The notes below the pieces were generated by a model that made no database searches, was not told the DNA's origin, and was given only the letters and a program-made list of their open reading frames with translations. From a bacterium (GTDB lineage Bacteria; UBA9089; CG2-30-40-21; SBAY01): 5,487 bases of DNA. Numbering within the stretch: the first letter of the stretch is position 1; each line of letters begins with the position of its first letter. Shown piece after piece: positions 1 to 5,487 of the stretch. Location: NCBI GenBank assembly GCA_030018635.1, contig JASEHU010000159.1, forward strand, positions 1-5,487, in the 5' to 3' direction. The position numbers and the translations under genes were made by a program.

Positions 1-21
1 ACATTTTACCTAAATTCTTAC

Positions 22-120
22 AAATTGTCAATAAATGTCGATTGCACAGGTCGAACTTTTTTTCTTGACATTTTAATCTATTTCTGGCATACTATAAATC
101 AAGAAACTTAAAATTGTCAA
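22..120. repeat. Pair of 10-bp direct repeats flanking the promoter
   Basis: AAATTGTCAA occurs exactly at 22-31 and again at 111-120, on either side of the putative promoter and just before the Shine-Dalgarno. Its core TTGTCAA is nearly self-complementary, and TTGACATTTT at 65-74 is a related inverted form. A 7-bp inverted pair AAATGTC (33-39) and GACATTT (67-73) also overlaps the -35 box. These could be regulator sites, but in AT-rich DNA chance matches of this size are common, so this is only a note. Confidence 0.25.
65..93 (+). promoter_or_regulatory. Putative sigma-70-type promoter of the TPR/ligase operon
   Basis: A perfect TTGACA -35 box lies at 65-70. After 17 bp comes CATACT at 88-93, a 4/6 match to TATAAT that keeps the important second A and final T. 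TACTAT at 90-95 is an alternative -10 with a longer 19-bp spacer. Transcription would start near position 100, leaving a leader of about 35 nt before the ATG at 134. The site is the only good promoter-like match ahead of the first two genes, which overlap and so probably share it. Confidence 0.45.
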
Positions 121-133
121 AGGAGGGAAAATT

Positions 134-586
134 ATGAGTAACAAAATTATATTTTTTTTGGTTGCCTTTGGTTTAATGGTGAGTAATCAAGCATTGAGTC
201 AAGCAGAGCAAGCGACAAGTACTACAACTACTAAAGGAATAAAAAAAGAACTTTTGAATGATTGGTTAAAGAAAATTAATAAAAAAATTGGTGATAAAAA
301 GATTGACTTTGAGGCGGATAAGCCAAAGGAAGTAATCGCAATTATTGGCCTTCGAGGCTGGGAATTGCAGGTAAAAAAATTTGATTTACCTAACTGGCTT
401 GGCGAGATTGCCACTCCAAAGGATAAATTTCTGTTAGGTGTAGATTATGCCCAAAAAGAGAAGATAAACTCAGCTATTGTTATTTTTGAGTCATTTATTA
501 AAAATTTCCCTAATTCTAAGGCTAAAAATGAAGCGAAAGAGGCGATGGAAACATTAGTGGATATCCAAAGTTCAAAGGATGAATGA
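134..586 (+). CDS. Small exported TPR-like protein, function unknown
   Basis: This 150-residue protein begins with a classic signal peptide: Lys4, a hydrophobic core at about residues 5-18, and a likely signal peptidase I site after ALS (residue 22). No lipobox cysteine is seen, so it should be soluble in the periplasm or outside the cell. A Ser/Thr-rich linker (about 27-34) and a Lys-rich amphipathic stretch (35-65) follow. A hydrophobic patch IAIIGLRGWEL sits at 68-78. Residues 96-142 resemble one tetratricopeptide unit, with GVDYAQKEK, AIVIFESFI and FPNSKAKNEA in the order typical of YbgF/outer-membrane-assembly TPRs, which suggests a protein-binding role. The start is well supported by AAGGAGGG at 120-127, six bases before the ATG. 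Its last 8 nt overlap the ligase-like gene, implying co-transcription and translational coupling. I do not recognise a named family; the exported TPR-like nature is fairly safe, the function is not. Confidence 0.8.
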   Translation: MSNKIIFFLVAFGLMVSNQALSQAEQATSTTTTKGIKKELLNDWLKKINKKIGDKKIDFEADKPKEVIAIIGLRGWELQVKKFDLPNWLGEIATPKDKFLLGVDYAQKEKINSAIVIFESFIKNFPNSKAKNEAKEAMETLVDIQSSKDE

Positions 587-2951
587 ATTAGTAATGAAAC
601 AGATAACTGCAGTTTATTGTGATAGAATTATTATTGGCGCAATTATGTTAATGATATTTTGGATACCGCTATTTTTTGGTCTGAATATTAATAGCCTTGA
701 CCTACAAAAAATCGCTCTTATGTGGACTCTATCTTTAATAATAGCCATTACCTGGGCAGTCAAAATTATCTTTACCCGCGAATTTAAATTTGTCAGAACC
801 CCATTAGATATTCCCATACTCGCCTATTTATTAATTAGCATCATAGCCACTATCTTTTCTATCCATCCCATCATCAGTCTGTTTGGGTTTTATAATCATT
901 TCGAAGGACTGCTGATGCTCATTACCTATATTTTTATATATTATAGTCTGGTAAATTTTATAAATAAAGAGATATTGCCCTGGATGCTCAATGTAATTAT
1001 TCTTAGTGGGGTGTTAACGGCTGGTTATGCTATTCTTCAATATTATGGTCTTGACCCGGTAAAATGGGAGATGTTTACCGGCGGTAGGGTATCATCAAGT
1101 CTGGGGAATCCGATTGGTTTTGGTAATTATGTGATTATGGTTTTGGGGATAACCTTAAGTATCTTTTTCTCAAAAGAAATTATTACCAGGCAAAAAGGGA
1201 AACCTGCATTATCACCTTCAAAAAAAAAGAAGAAAGGGGGGAAAATTCAGATTACTACTGCCAGAGGTGCTACCTCTGCCAGAGGTGCTACCTCTAAATC
1301 TCCACAAACACTTAAAACTAAAATAGATTTACCTTATTGGATTTATGGAATATGCATTGGTCTAATTCTATTTGGATTTTGTTTTTCAGCCAGCCGGGCA
1401 CCTTTTCTGGGTATGTTAGGGGCAATGGTATTAATGGGTATTTTATTAGGAAAGAGAATAATTCATAAGCGAAGACACTTAGTTATATTTGGAGTGATTT
1501 TCCTTGGCTATATAGTCTTTTCAAATCTAACCCCTGGATTGACAGTAATTGGTAGATTATCAACTATCTTTAATCCCCCTACACCGCCCCAACAGGCTCC
1601 TTTTGAAGCAGGAACCTTTACTGCGACATCTATGGCAAACTTAAATCCGAGAATATACCTCTGGCAAGGTGCCTTAAATATCATTCGTGATTATCCTATC
1701 TTAGGTATAGGCTTGGATACCATAGGTATTTTTCATTTAAAGTATAAACCCATAGAGTCGGCTATGGCCGAAGGGGCTTATGCTACGGCGGCCAGTGCCC
1801 ATAATGAGTTGTTAGATACATGGGTATCCCGGGGAACGATTGGATTGATTATCTATCTCTGGCTGCTAATTGCCTTTGTAATTATTTGTCTGAAAGTCTA
1901 TTGGCAGACTAACAATGTCCAAAAATTTTATATTACCGGGCTATTAGCCGCCCTGATTTCTTATCTTATCCAGAATCAATTTAGTCCTACTGGAATTTCA
2001 GCCTCTTATTTCTTCTGGACTATTTTAGGGTTAGGGATGATATTTAGAGCCAAATTTTCTTCTGTTGTTTTACCTGTTGAGGTTAAAAAATTTCGTTGGA
2101 TTATTTTATTAGCTACTATTGGGCTGGCTATCGGGTTATGGATTTTATTGGTTGTTCGACCGTGTATTGCTGATTTTAATTATGAACAGGGAACGCTCCT
2201 CCAGACAATGCCTGAATACGAAAAAGATATGCAATATAGATTTGAACGGGCATGGCAATTTAATCCTTATGAAATTGCGTATCAGCGAGAGGTGTGTTCG
2301 ATGTATCTGGTTAAAGCCCAATCTACCGGCGAGGAGAAGTGGATTAAAAAGACCATTGAGCAAACCAAAAAGTTGGTCGATTTTAATCCTTATGATGGGG
2401 TAGGGAATTCTATTCTGGGTGCCGGATATTATCTGGAAGGCAAAGAGTTAGATAAGGCGGCTAAATATTTTAAAAAGTCGATAGAGTTTGACCCTTTTAA
2501 TCCTGACCCACACAATGTTCTTGGGTTAGTCTATCAAAGGCTTGGAAAGGATGATGAGGCAATTAAAGAATTCAAGCGAACTCTATGGCTTAAACCTGAT
2601 TATTCCATAGGGTTTGAGAATTTGAGACGCACTTATGCCCGCCTGGGTAAAGGAGATATCAGGGCAGATATTAAGGAATTATTAGTCAAAGAATCTGGTC
2701 CTCGAACCACCTGGCTTAGAGAAAAATTAGTTGAATTTTATCTTCAAGAAAATAACCTTGATGAGGCACTTAAGGAATGTCTGATTATTATGCAGCTTAG
2801 TCCGGAAAATGTCAATATATGTAAAACTTTAGGGGTTATTTATGTTCAACAGGGAAAGATTGAGGAGGCAAAAAAGGCATTTAGATATTTATTGGAACTT
2901 GACCCCAATGATATTTATGCTAAGGAATTTTTAGTAAAGGAAGTTGAGTAA
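579..2951 (+). CDS. O-antigen ligase/polymerase-like membrane protein (Wzy_C) with C-terminal TPR domain
   Basis: This 790-residue protein has about thirteen membrane segments (near 17-35, 45-64, 78-97, 108-128, 136-155, 178-197, 252-270, 272-292, 300-316, 418-441, 449-465, 472-488, 506-527), then a soluble tail. The large loop at 317-417, ending in AHNELLDTWVSRGTIG (407-422), is the hallmark of the Wzy_C/WaaL family, which joins or polymerises lipid-linked glycans outside the inner membrane. Arg273 (SASRAP), Arg358 (NPRIYLWQG) and His408 are candidates for the conserved Arg and His residues of WaaL. The tail holds TPR-like units at about 607-640, 643-676, 711-744 and 745-778. With a cytoplasmic N-terminus, the catalytic loop and TPRs both face the periplasm. 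The loop at 200-250 is Lys-rich, fits the cytoplasm, and carries an ARGATS duplication. The start is uncertain: ATG 579 has AAGG directly against it, and in-frame ATG 594 lacks a well-spaced site, so coupling to the upstream gene is likely. Ligase, polymerase and protein-glycan transferase cannot be separated by sequence alone. Confidence 0.88.
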   Translation: MNELVMKQITAVYCDRIIIGAIMLMIFWIPLFFGLNINSLDLQKIALMWTLSLIIAITWAVKIIFTREFKFVRTPLDIPILAYLLISIIATIFSIHPIISLFGFYNHFEGLLMLITYIFIYYSLVNFINKEILPWMLNVIILSGVLTAGYAILQYYGLDPVKWEMFTGGRVSSSLGNPIGFGNYVIMVLGITLSIFFSKEIITRQKGKPALSPSKKKKKGGKIQITTARGATSARGATSKSPQTLKTKIDLPYWIYGICIGLILFGFCFSASRAPFLGMLGAMVLMGILLGKRIIHKRRHLVIFGVIFLGYIVFSNLTPGLTVIGRLSTIFNPPTPPQQAPFEAGTFTATSMANLNPRIYLWQGALNIIRDYPILGIGLDTIGIFHLKYKPIESAMAEGAYATAASAHNELLDTWVSRGTIGLIIYLWLLIAFVIICLKVYWQTNNVQKFYITGLLAALISYLIQNQFSPTGISASYFFWTILGLGMIFRAKFSSVVLPVEVKKFRWIILLATIGLAIGLWILLVVRPCIADFNYEQGTLLQTMPEYEKDMQYRFERAWQFNPYEIAYQREVCSMYLVKAQSTGEEKWIKKTIEQTKKLVDFNPYDGVGNSILGAGYYLEGKELDKAAKYFKKSIEFDPFNPDPHNVLGLVYQRLGKDDEAIKEFKRTLWLKPDYSIGFENLRRTYARLGKGDIRADIKELLVKESGPRTTWLREKLVEFYLQENNLDEALKECLIIMQLSPENVNICKTLGVIYVQQGKIEEAKKAFRYLLELDPNDIYAKEFLVKEVE
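1259..1294. repeat. In-frame 18-bp self-complementary tandem repeat inside the ligase gene
   Basis: TGCCAGAGGTGCTACCTC is present twice in perfect tandem (1259-1276 and 1277-1294). Within it, AGAGGT and ACCTCT are reverse complements separated by 3 nt, so hairpins can form at 1263-1277, 1272-1286 and 1281-1295. In the gene's frame it encodes ARGATS twice (residues 228-239), inside a low-complexity cytoplasmic loop between membrane segments 6 and 7. Because 18 is a multiple of 3, the copy number can change without breaking the frame. Confidence 0.9.
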
Positions 2952-3006
2952 TTAAAAATTATGAATTATGAATTATGAATTATGAATGAAGGAAGTTGAG
3001 TAATTA
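2937..3006 (+). repeat. Duplicated 3' end of the ligase gene
   Basis: The 18-bp string AAGGAAGTTGAGTAATTA, which contains the last codons and the TAA stop of the ligase-like gene, is at 2937-2954 and recurs exactly at 2989-3006, 52 bp downstream. The second copy is again followed by TGAATTATG-type repeat sequence. This looks like a partial tandem duplication of the gene tail plus the adjoining heptamer array, with fewer heptamers in the second copy. Confidence 0.8.
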
Positions 3007-3093
3007 TGAATTATGGATGAAGGAAAAAGAAGACAATAAATTCTTAATTTTATAATTCATAATTCATAATTCATAATTCATAATTTTTAATTA
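2949..3093. repeat. 39-bp perfect inverted repeat with heptamer-repeat arms
   Basis: Positions 2949-2987 are the exact reverse complement of 3055-3093, leaving a 67-nt loop at 2988-3054. The arms consist mostly of the heptamer TGAATTA repeated about four times, read as TAATTCA on the other side. The left arm begins at the stop codon of the ligase-like gene and the right arm ends four bases before the GAGG stretch upstream of the next gene. In RNA it would form a long AT-only hairpin; in DNA it could extrude as a cruciform. There is no G+C-rich stem with a trailing U-run, so it is not a classical terminator. It could be a miniature non-coding element or a replication-slippage product. Confidence 0.9.
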
Positions 3094-3111
3094 TACGAGG
3101 CAGGATAAGAG

Positions 3112-4305
3112 ATGAGGGAAGACCTAAAATTAGCCCAAAGACAATTAGAAGAATTAGGGAAAGAGATTAACCTTGATGAAAAGGTGTCCGAGAAATTCTA
3201 CGCATTTAATAAATCCTTTCAATCCATCCTTCAAAAGGTTGATAGGTTAGAATCATTGATTGAGGTCAGCCAGATTGTTAATTCTACCTTACAATTAAAG
3301 GAATTATTGCCTTTAATTATGGAATCTACCACCAGACTGATGAAGGCAGAGGCATCTTCATTAATGTTGATAGATGAGGGGCATTTTGTATTTGAGGTAG
3401 CTATTGGAGAAAAAAAGGATGAAATTAAAAAAATTAGATTGCCTATCACTGAGGGAGTAGCCGGTTGGGTGGCTCAAAATAAACAGCCAATTTCAATTAA
3501 GGATGTTACCCTTGACCCAAGATTTTGTAAAAAGATAGATAAGGAGATTGAATTTGTCACGAAATCACTTCTCTGCGTTCCATTATTAATTAAAGATAAG
3601 ATAATCGGGGTGGTAGAGGCTCTTAATAAAATTGGTGAGGAGGGATTTTCACAGGATGATTTAGAATTATTGCAGGCAATGGCTAATCAAGGGGCAATTG
3701 CTATTGAGAATGCGCGGTTGTATGAGGATTTAAAAGACCTGTTTTTTAATAGTATCAAGGCATTAGTCACCACAATTGAGGCAAAAGACCCTTACACCCG
3801 TGGGCATAGTGAGCGGGTAATGAAATATTCTCAAGCCATAGTTTCTGAATTGAATTTGCCTGATGATGAAAAGGAAACTATTAGATTAGCCGGGCTACTT
3901 CATGATATTGGGAAGATAGGAATAAGTGAGGCTATTATTAGAAAACCAGACAGACTAACAGATGAAGAGTTTGCAGAAATAATGAAACATCCGACTATCG
4001 GTGCCGAGATTATTAAGCCGATAAAACAATTACAATCTGTAGTTCCTGGTGTTTGGCAACATCATGAACGATATGATGGAGGGGGTTATCCCAATAGATT
4101 AAAAGGTGAGGGAATATCCTTTTTAGGTAGGGTTTTGGCTGTAGCCGATACCTTTGATGCCATGACCTCGGACAGACCATATCGGAAAGGATTGCCACAT
4201 CAAAGGGCATTAGAGGAGATAAAAGAACAATCTGATAGGCAGTTTGACCCTGATATAGCCGAGGCATTTTTAAAGGCTTATGAGGATGGATTAATTATAC
4301 CTTAA
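3112..4305 (+). CDS. GAF domain plus HD-GYP protein, probable cyclic-di-GMP phosphodiesterase
   Basis: This 397-residue soluble protein has an amphipathic, probably coiled-coil N-terminus (1-58), a GAF sensory domain (about 60-198, ending in the typical NKIGEEGFSQDDLELL stretch at 172-187) and an HD-GYP domain (about 210-395). The HD-GYP signature is complete: GHSERV with His232, HDIGKIG with His264-Asp265 and Lys268, His293, His317-His318, DGGGYP at 322-327 and ADTFDAMTSDRPYRKG from 345. The spacing of the histidines and Asp346 fits a metal-binding active phosphodiesterase, so hydrolysis of cyclic-di-GMP is likely, with an unknown GAF ligand controlling it. The residue four before His232 is Tyr228; as I recall, some trinuclear members have Glu there, so a two-metal site seems more likely. 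No receiver or membrane segment is seen, unlike RpfG. AGGA at 3102-3105, six bases before the ATG, supports the start. No cyclase gene lies in the window, so its partner is unknown. Confidence 0.93.
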   Translation: MREDLKLAQRQLEELGKEINLDEKVSEKFYAFNKSFQSILQKVDRLESLIEVSQIVNSTLQLKELLPLIMESTTRLMKAEASSLMLIDEGHFVFEVAIGEKKDEIKKIRLPITEGVAGWVAQNKQPISIKDVTLDPRFCKKIDKEIEFVTKSLLCVPLLIKDKIIGVVEALNKIGEEGFSQDDLELLQAMANQGAIAIENARLYEDLKDLFFNSIKALVTTIEAKDPYTRGHSERVMKYSQAIVSELNLPDDEKETIRLAGLLHDIGKIGISEAIIRKPDRLTDEEFAEIMKHPTIGAEIIKPIKQLQSVVPGVWQHHERYDGGGYPNRLKGEGISFLGRVLAVADTFDAMTSDRPYRKGLPHQRALEEIKEQSDRQFDPDIAEAFLKAYEDGLIIP

Positions 4306-4389
4306 AGGCTAATAAATTGTGATAATTAAAGATGTTTCTACTTTAGTCTGAAAATTTGCGGTTAAAAATGGAGTTGAAATTAGAAACTT

Positions 4390-4434
4390 GAAATTGGAAA
4401 TTAGGAAAAGAGAAGAGAGCTAATTTCCAATTTC
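4390..4434. repeat. 15-bp perfect inverted repeat in the HD-GYP/DUF3307 gap
   Basis: GAAATTGGAAATTAG at 4390-4404 is matched by its exact reverse complement at 4420-4434, with a purine-only 15-nt loop. Neighbouring sequence carries degenerate copies of the same motif (GAAATTAGAAA from 4376 and TTTCTAATTTCC to 4442), so the arms have a roughly 7-8 nt internal periodicity. No U-run follows, which argues against a strong intrinsic terminator, though it could still stabilise an RNA end. The rest of the 4306-4532 gap shows no convincing gene or promoter; GATAAT at 4483-4488 is a possible -10 without a matching -35. Confidence 0.85.
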
Positions 4435-4532
4435 TAATTTCCAGAAGAAATTACAGAAAAAACGATAAAAATGAACTGTTCCGATAATCATAATTTATGA
4501 GGCAGTGAATTAATTAATAATTAGGAGAAAAG

Positions 4533-5234
4533 ATGATTTTTTGGCAGTTGTTGTTAGCTCATTTAATTGGAGACTTCCCTTTACAATTTAATGAAATATT
4601 TAGATTGAAGGTAAAGAGTAAGTGGGGCGTGCTTCTTCATTGTGCGATTGTTGTCATGGTTTCAGTCCTATTTTTAGTCCCTTATGTATTGGCGATGCGA
4701 ATGTGGGTTGGAATTATCATTCTGCTCTGCTCGCACTTTATAATCGATTGGACAAGGGTAGTTTTTAGCAAAAAGGCTAATTTAGACAATCTCTGGATGT
4801 TTTTATTGGACCAATGCCTGCATATATTCATGGTCTGGTTAGTTAGTCTTATAATTATTTCTGCACCATTACCTATCCTACCTGAATCTATAAAAGACAT
4901 AATAGAGAATAAACAAATAATTTTAACCTTGAGTGGATTTATTGCTGCCGGATATTTTGGGGCAATAGTTATTCATTATTTGAAGAAAATGTTTATTAAG
5001 GAATATACGAGTCAATCATTAACCACTAAACGCTATGGGATAATCGAGCGGTTATTGGTTATGGTTTTAATTCTGATGCCGGGTTTATTCTATTTATTTA
5101 TACCAACAGTATTATTTACCCGTATGTCTATTTCCAGGGTAAAAGAGGAAGAATATAGTTTATTTGACAGTATAACCAGTATGGCTTTTGCCGTTATTTT
5201 TGGATTGATATTAAAGATTTTTGTCTGGGTGTAA
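4533..5234 (+). CDS. DUF3307-type polytopic inner-membrane protein
   Basis: This 233-residue protein has about six membrane segments (near 32-52, 57-77, 90-110, 128-150, 170-195 and 212-232), with a short hydrophobic N-terminus. It matches from memory the DUF3307 pattern: AHLIGDFPLQ at 9-18, a lone His36 (LLHCAIV), SHFIIDW at 67-73, LLDQCLH at 91-97 and IIERLLV from 170 near the end. The length is typical for the family. No biochemical role is established to my knowledge. The conserved His, Asp and Gln residues lie in or next to membrane helices (His10/Asp14, His68/Asp72, Asp93/Gln94/His97), which would suit metal or proton binding, but that is inference. AGGAG at 4523-4527, five bases before the ATG, supports the start. 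It follows the HD-GYP gene by 227 bp, so it may have its own promoter and need not be in the same operon. Confidence 0.75.
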   Translation: MIFWQLLLAHLIGDFPLQFNEIFRLKVKSKWGVLLHCAIVVMVSVLFLVPYVLAMRMWVGIIILLCSHFIIDWTRVVFSKKANLDNLWMFLLDQCLHIFMVWLVSLIIISAPLPILPESIKDIIENKQIILTLSGFIAAGYFGAIVIHYLKKMFIKEYTSQSLTTKRYGIIERLLVMVLILMPGLFYLFIPTVLFTRMSISRVKEEEYSLFDSITSMAFAVIFGLILKIFVWV

Positions 5235-5237
5235 AAA

Positions 5238-5285
5238 GTAAAGGTAAAGGTAAAGTAACTCTTTTCACCTCTACCTTTACCTTTC
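5238..5285. repeat. Inverted repeat with hexamer arms after the DUF3307 gene
   Basis: GTAAAG is repeated three times at 5238-5255, starting 3 bp after the stop codon. Within it AAAGGTAAAGGTA (5240-5252) is the exact reverse complement of TACCTTTACCTTT (5272-5284), giving a 13-bp stem and a 19-nt loop. There is no U-run downstream on the + strand; read on the other strand the stem is followed by ACTTTTTAC, a poor U-run. It may act as a weak terminator between units, but its architecture matches the other two gap repeats. Confidence 0.85.
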
Positions 5286-5308
5286 GAGGAATATCTCATG
5301 CAAAATAT

Positions 5309-5487
5309 TTGTACCGACATGTGAACAACCTGCCAAGTGATACAGATACGCCCATTTTTGGTCTTCTTAAAGATGCTCTCTCTAAAGCCGGTGGATTATC
5401 TGGGATTATCTGGGGACACAATGGAATGACCCACTACTACTCCATGACACTTAAATTTGTGGGTTTTTCTCACACAAAGAACACAAA
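5309..5487 (+). other. Unrecognised open frame running off the window end
   Basis: The frame of codon 5321-5323 has no stop from 5168 to the window end, over 100 codons, although its first part overlaps the DUF3307 gene and the hairpin. No ATG occurs in it before 5426; TTG 5309 or GTG 5321 are possible starts. The translation from GTG is protein-like at first (VNNLPSDTDTPIFGLLKDAL, then SKAGGLSG). A short frame ATG 5298 to TGA 5324, MQNICTDM, has a good AGGA at 5287-5290, and its stop overlaps the GTG. A 10-bp tandem duplication (GGATTATCTG at 5393-5402 and 5403-5412) shifts the frame. Without it the frame would end at TGA after GDTME. The last bases (ACACAAAGAACACAAA) look repetitive. It could be a partial gene, a decayed fragment or non-coding; I do not recognise it. 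Confidence 0.3.
5393..5412. repeat. 10-bp perfect tandem duplication
   Basis: GGATTATCTG occurs twice back to back. Ten is not a multiple of three, so if the surrounding region codes for protein this duplication changes the reading frame downstream. Confidence 0.85.

Noticed and set aside
38..63. Possible terminator of an upstream gene (TCGA pair followed by seven T)
   Set aside because: The stem is only four base pairs and no upstream gene is visible.
2119..2403. Alternative + strand frame within the ligase gene
   Set aside because: It lies entirely inside the TPR ligase gene in another frame and its translation is not protein-like.
2961..3055. Very short ORFs beginning ATGAATTAT within the heptamer array, and a 12-codon frame from 3017
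   Set aside because: They are by-products of the repeat, ending after a few codons, with no suitable ribosome site.
2949..3093. CRISPR-like array
   Set aside because: Repeats are 7 bp in direct contact without spacers, and there are no cas genes.
3097..4505. Shared GAGGCAG at 3097-3103 and 4499-4505 ahead of the HD-GYP and DUF3307 genes
   Set aside because: Seven bases, differing distance to the start codon, and partly a ribosome-site-like sequence; likely chance.
4306..4532. Promoter for the DUF3307 gene
   Set aside because: TTGTGA at 4317 and GATAAT at 4483 have no partner box at 16-18 bp; no convincing promoter could be assigned.
5090..5320. Minus-strand open frame of 76 codons over the end of the DUF3307 gene
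   Set aside because: It lies mostly antisense to a well-supported gene and its sequence is largely the translated GTAAAG hairpin; no ribosome site or family resemblance is evident.
5456..5478. Hairpin TTTGTG/CACAAA near the window end as a terminator
   Set aside because: Only six base pairs, AT-rich, and cut close to the edge, so it cannot be supported.

Overview
The window is AT-rich DNA (about one third G+C by eye) from a bacterium that I would place among uncultured, probably Gram-negative or diderm candidate-phylum lineages. The reasons are a Wzy_C-type polysaccharide ligase/polymerase with a TPR tail, a secreted TPR-like protein, a GAF/HD-GYP signalling protein, and gaps full of AT-rich inverted repeats. 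No rRNA, tRNA, CRISPR or identifiable transposase gene is present, and taxonomy cannot be fixed from sequence alone. All four complete genes are on the + strand.

Layout. Positions 1-133 hold a plausible promoter (TTGACA, 17 bp, CATACT) and a strong Shine-Dalgarno. They lead into a small exported TPR-like protein (134-586) whose end overlaps by 8 nt a 790-residue O-antigen ligase/polymerase-like membrane protein with C-terminal TPRs (579-2951). A 160-bp gap follows. It contains a perfect 39-bp inverted repeat built of heptamers and a partial duplication of the ligase gene's 3' end. Next comes a cytoplasmic GAF + HD-GYP protein with an intact catalytic signature, probably a cyclic-di-GMP phosphodiesterase (3112-4305). 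A 227-bp gap with a second hairpin leads to a six-helix membrane protein of the DUF3307 type (4533-5234). The last 253 bp carry a third hairpin and an open frame that runs off the end and that I do not recognise.

How they may work together. The first two genes look like one transcription unit for assembling or transferring a surface glycan. Counting membrane segments puts both TPR regions on the outer face of the inner membrane, so they could cooperate there. The HD-GYP protein could link cyclic-di-GMP to surface or lifestyle changes. DUF3307 has no established function known to me. Functional linkage across the two large gaps is inference.

The most unusual content is repeat structure. Each of the three gaps after a gene has an inverted repeat whose arms are made of short-period repeats, with a different sequence each time. 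A fourth self-complementary 18-bp repeat lies in frame inside the ligase gene. I see no clear sign of a new defence or mobile system.
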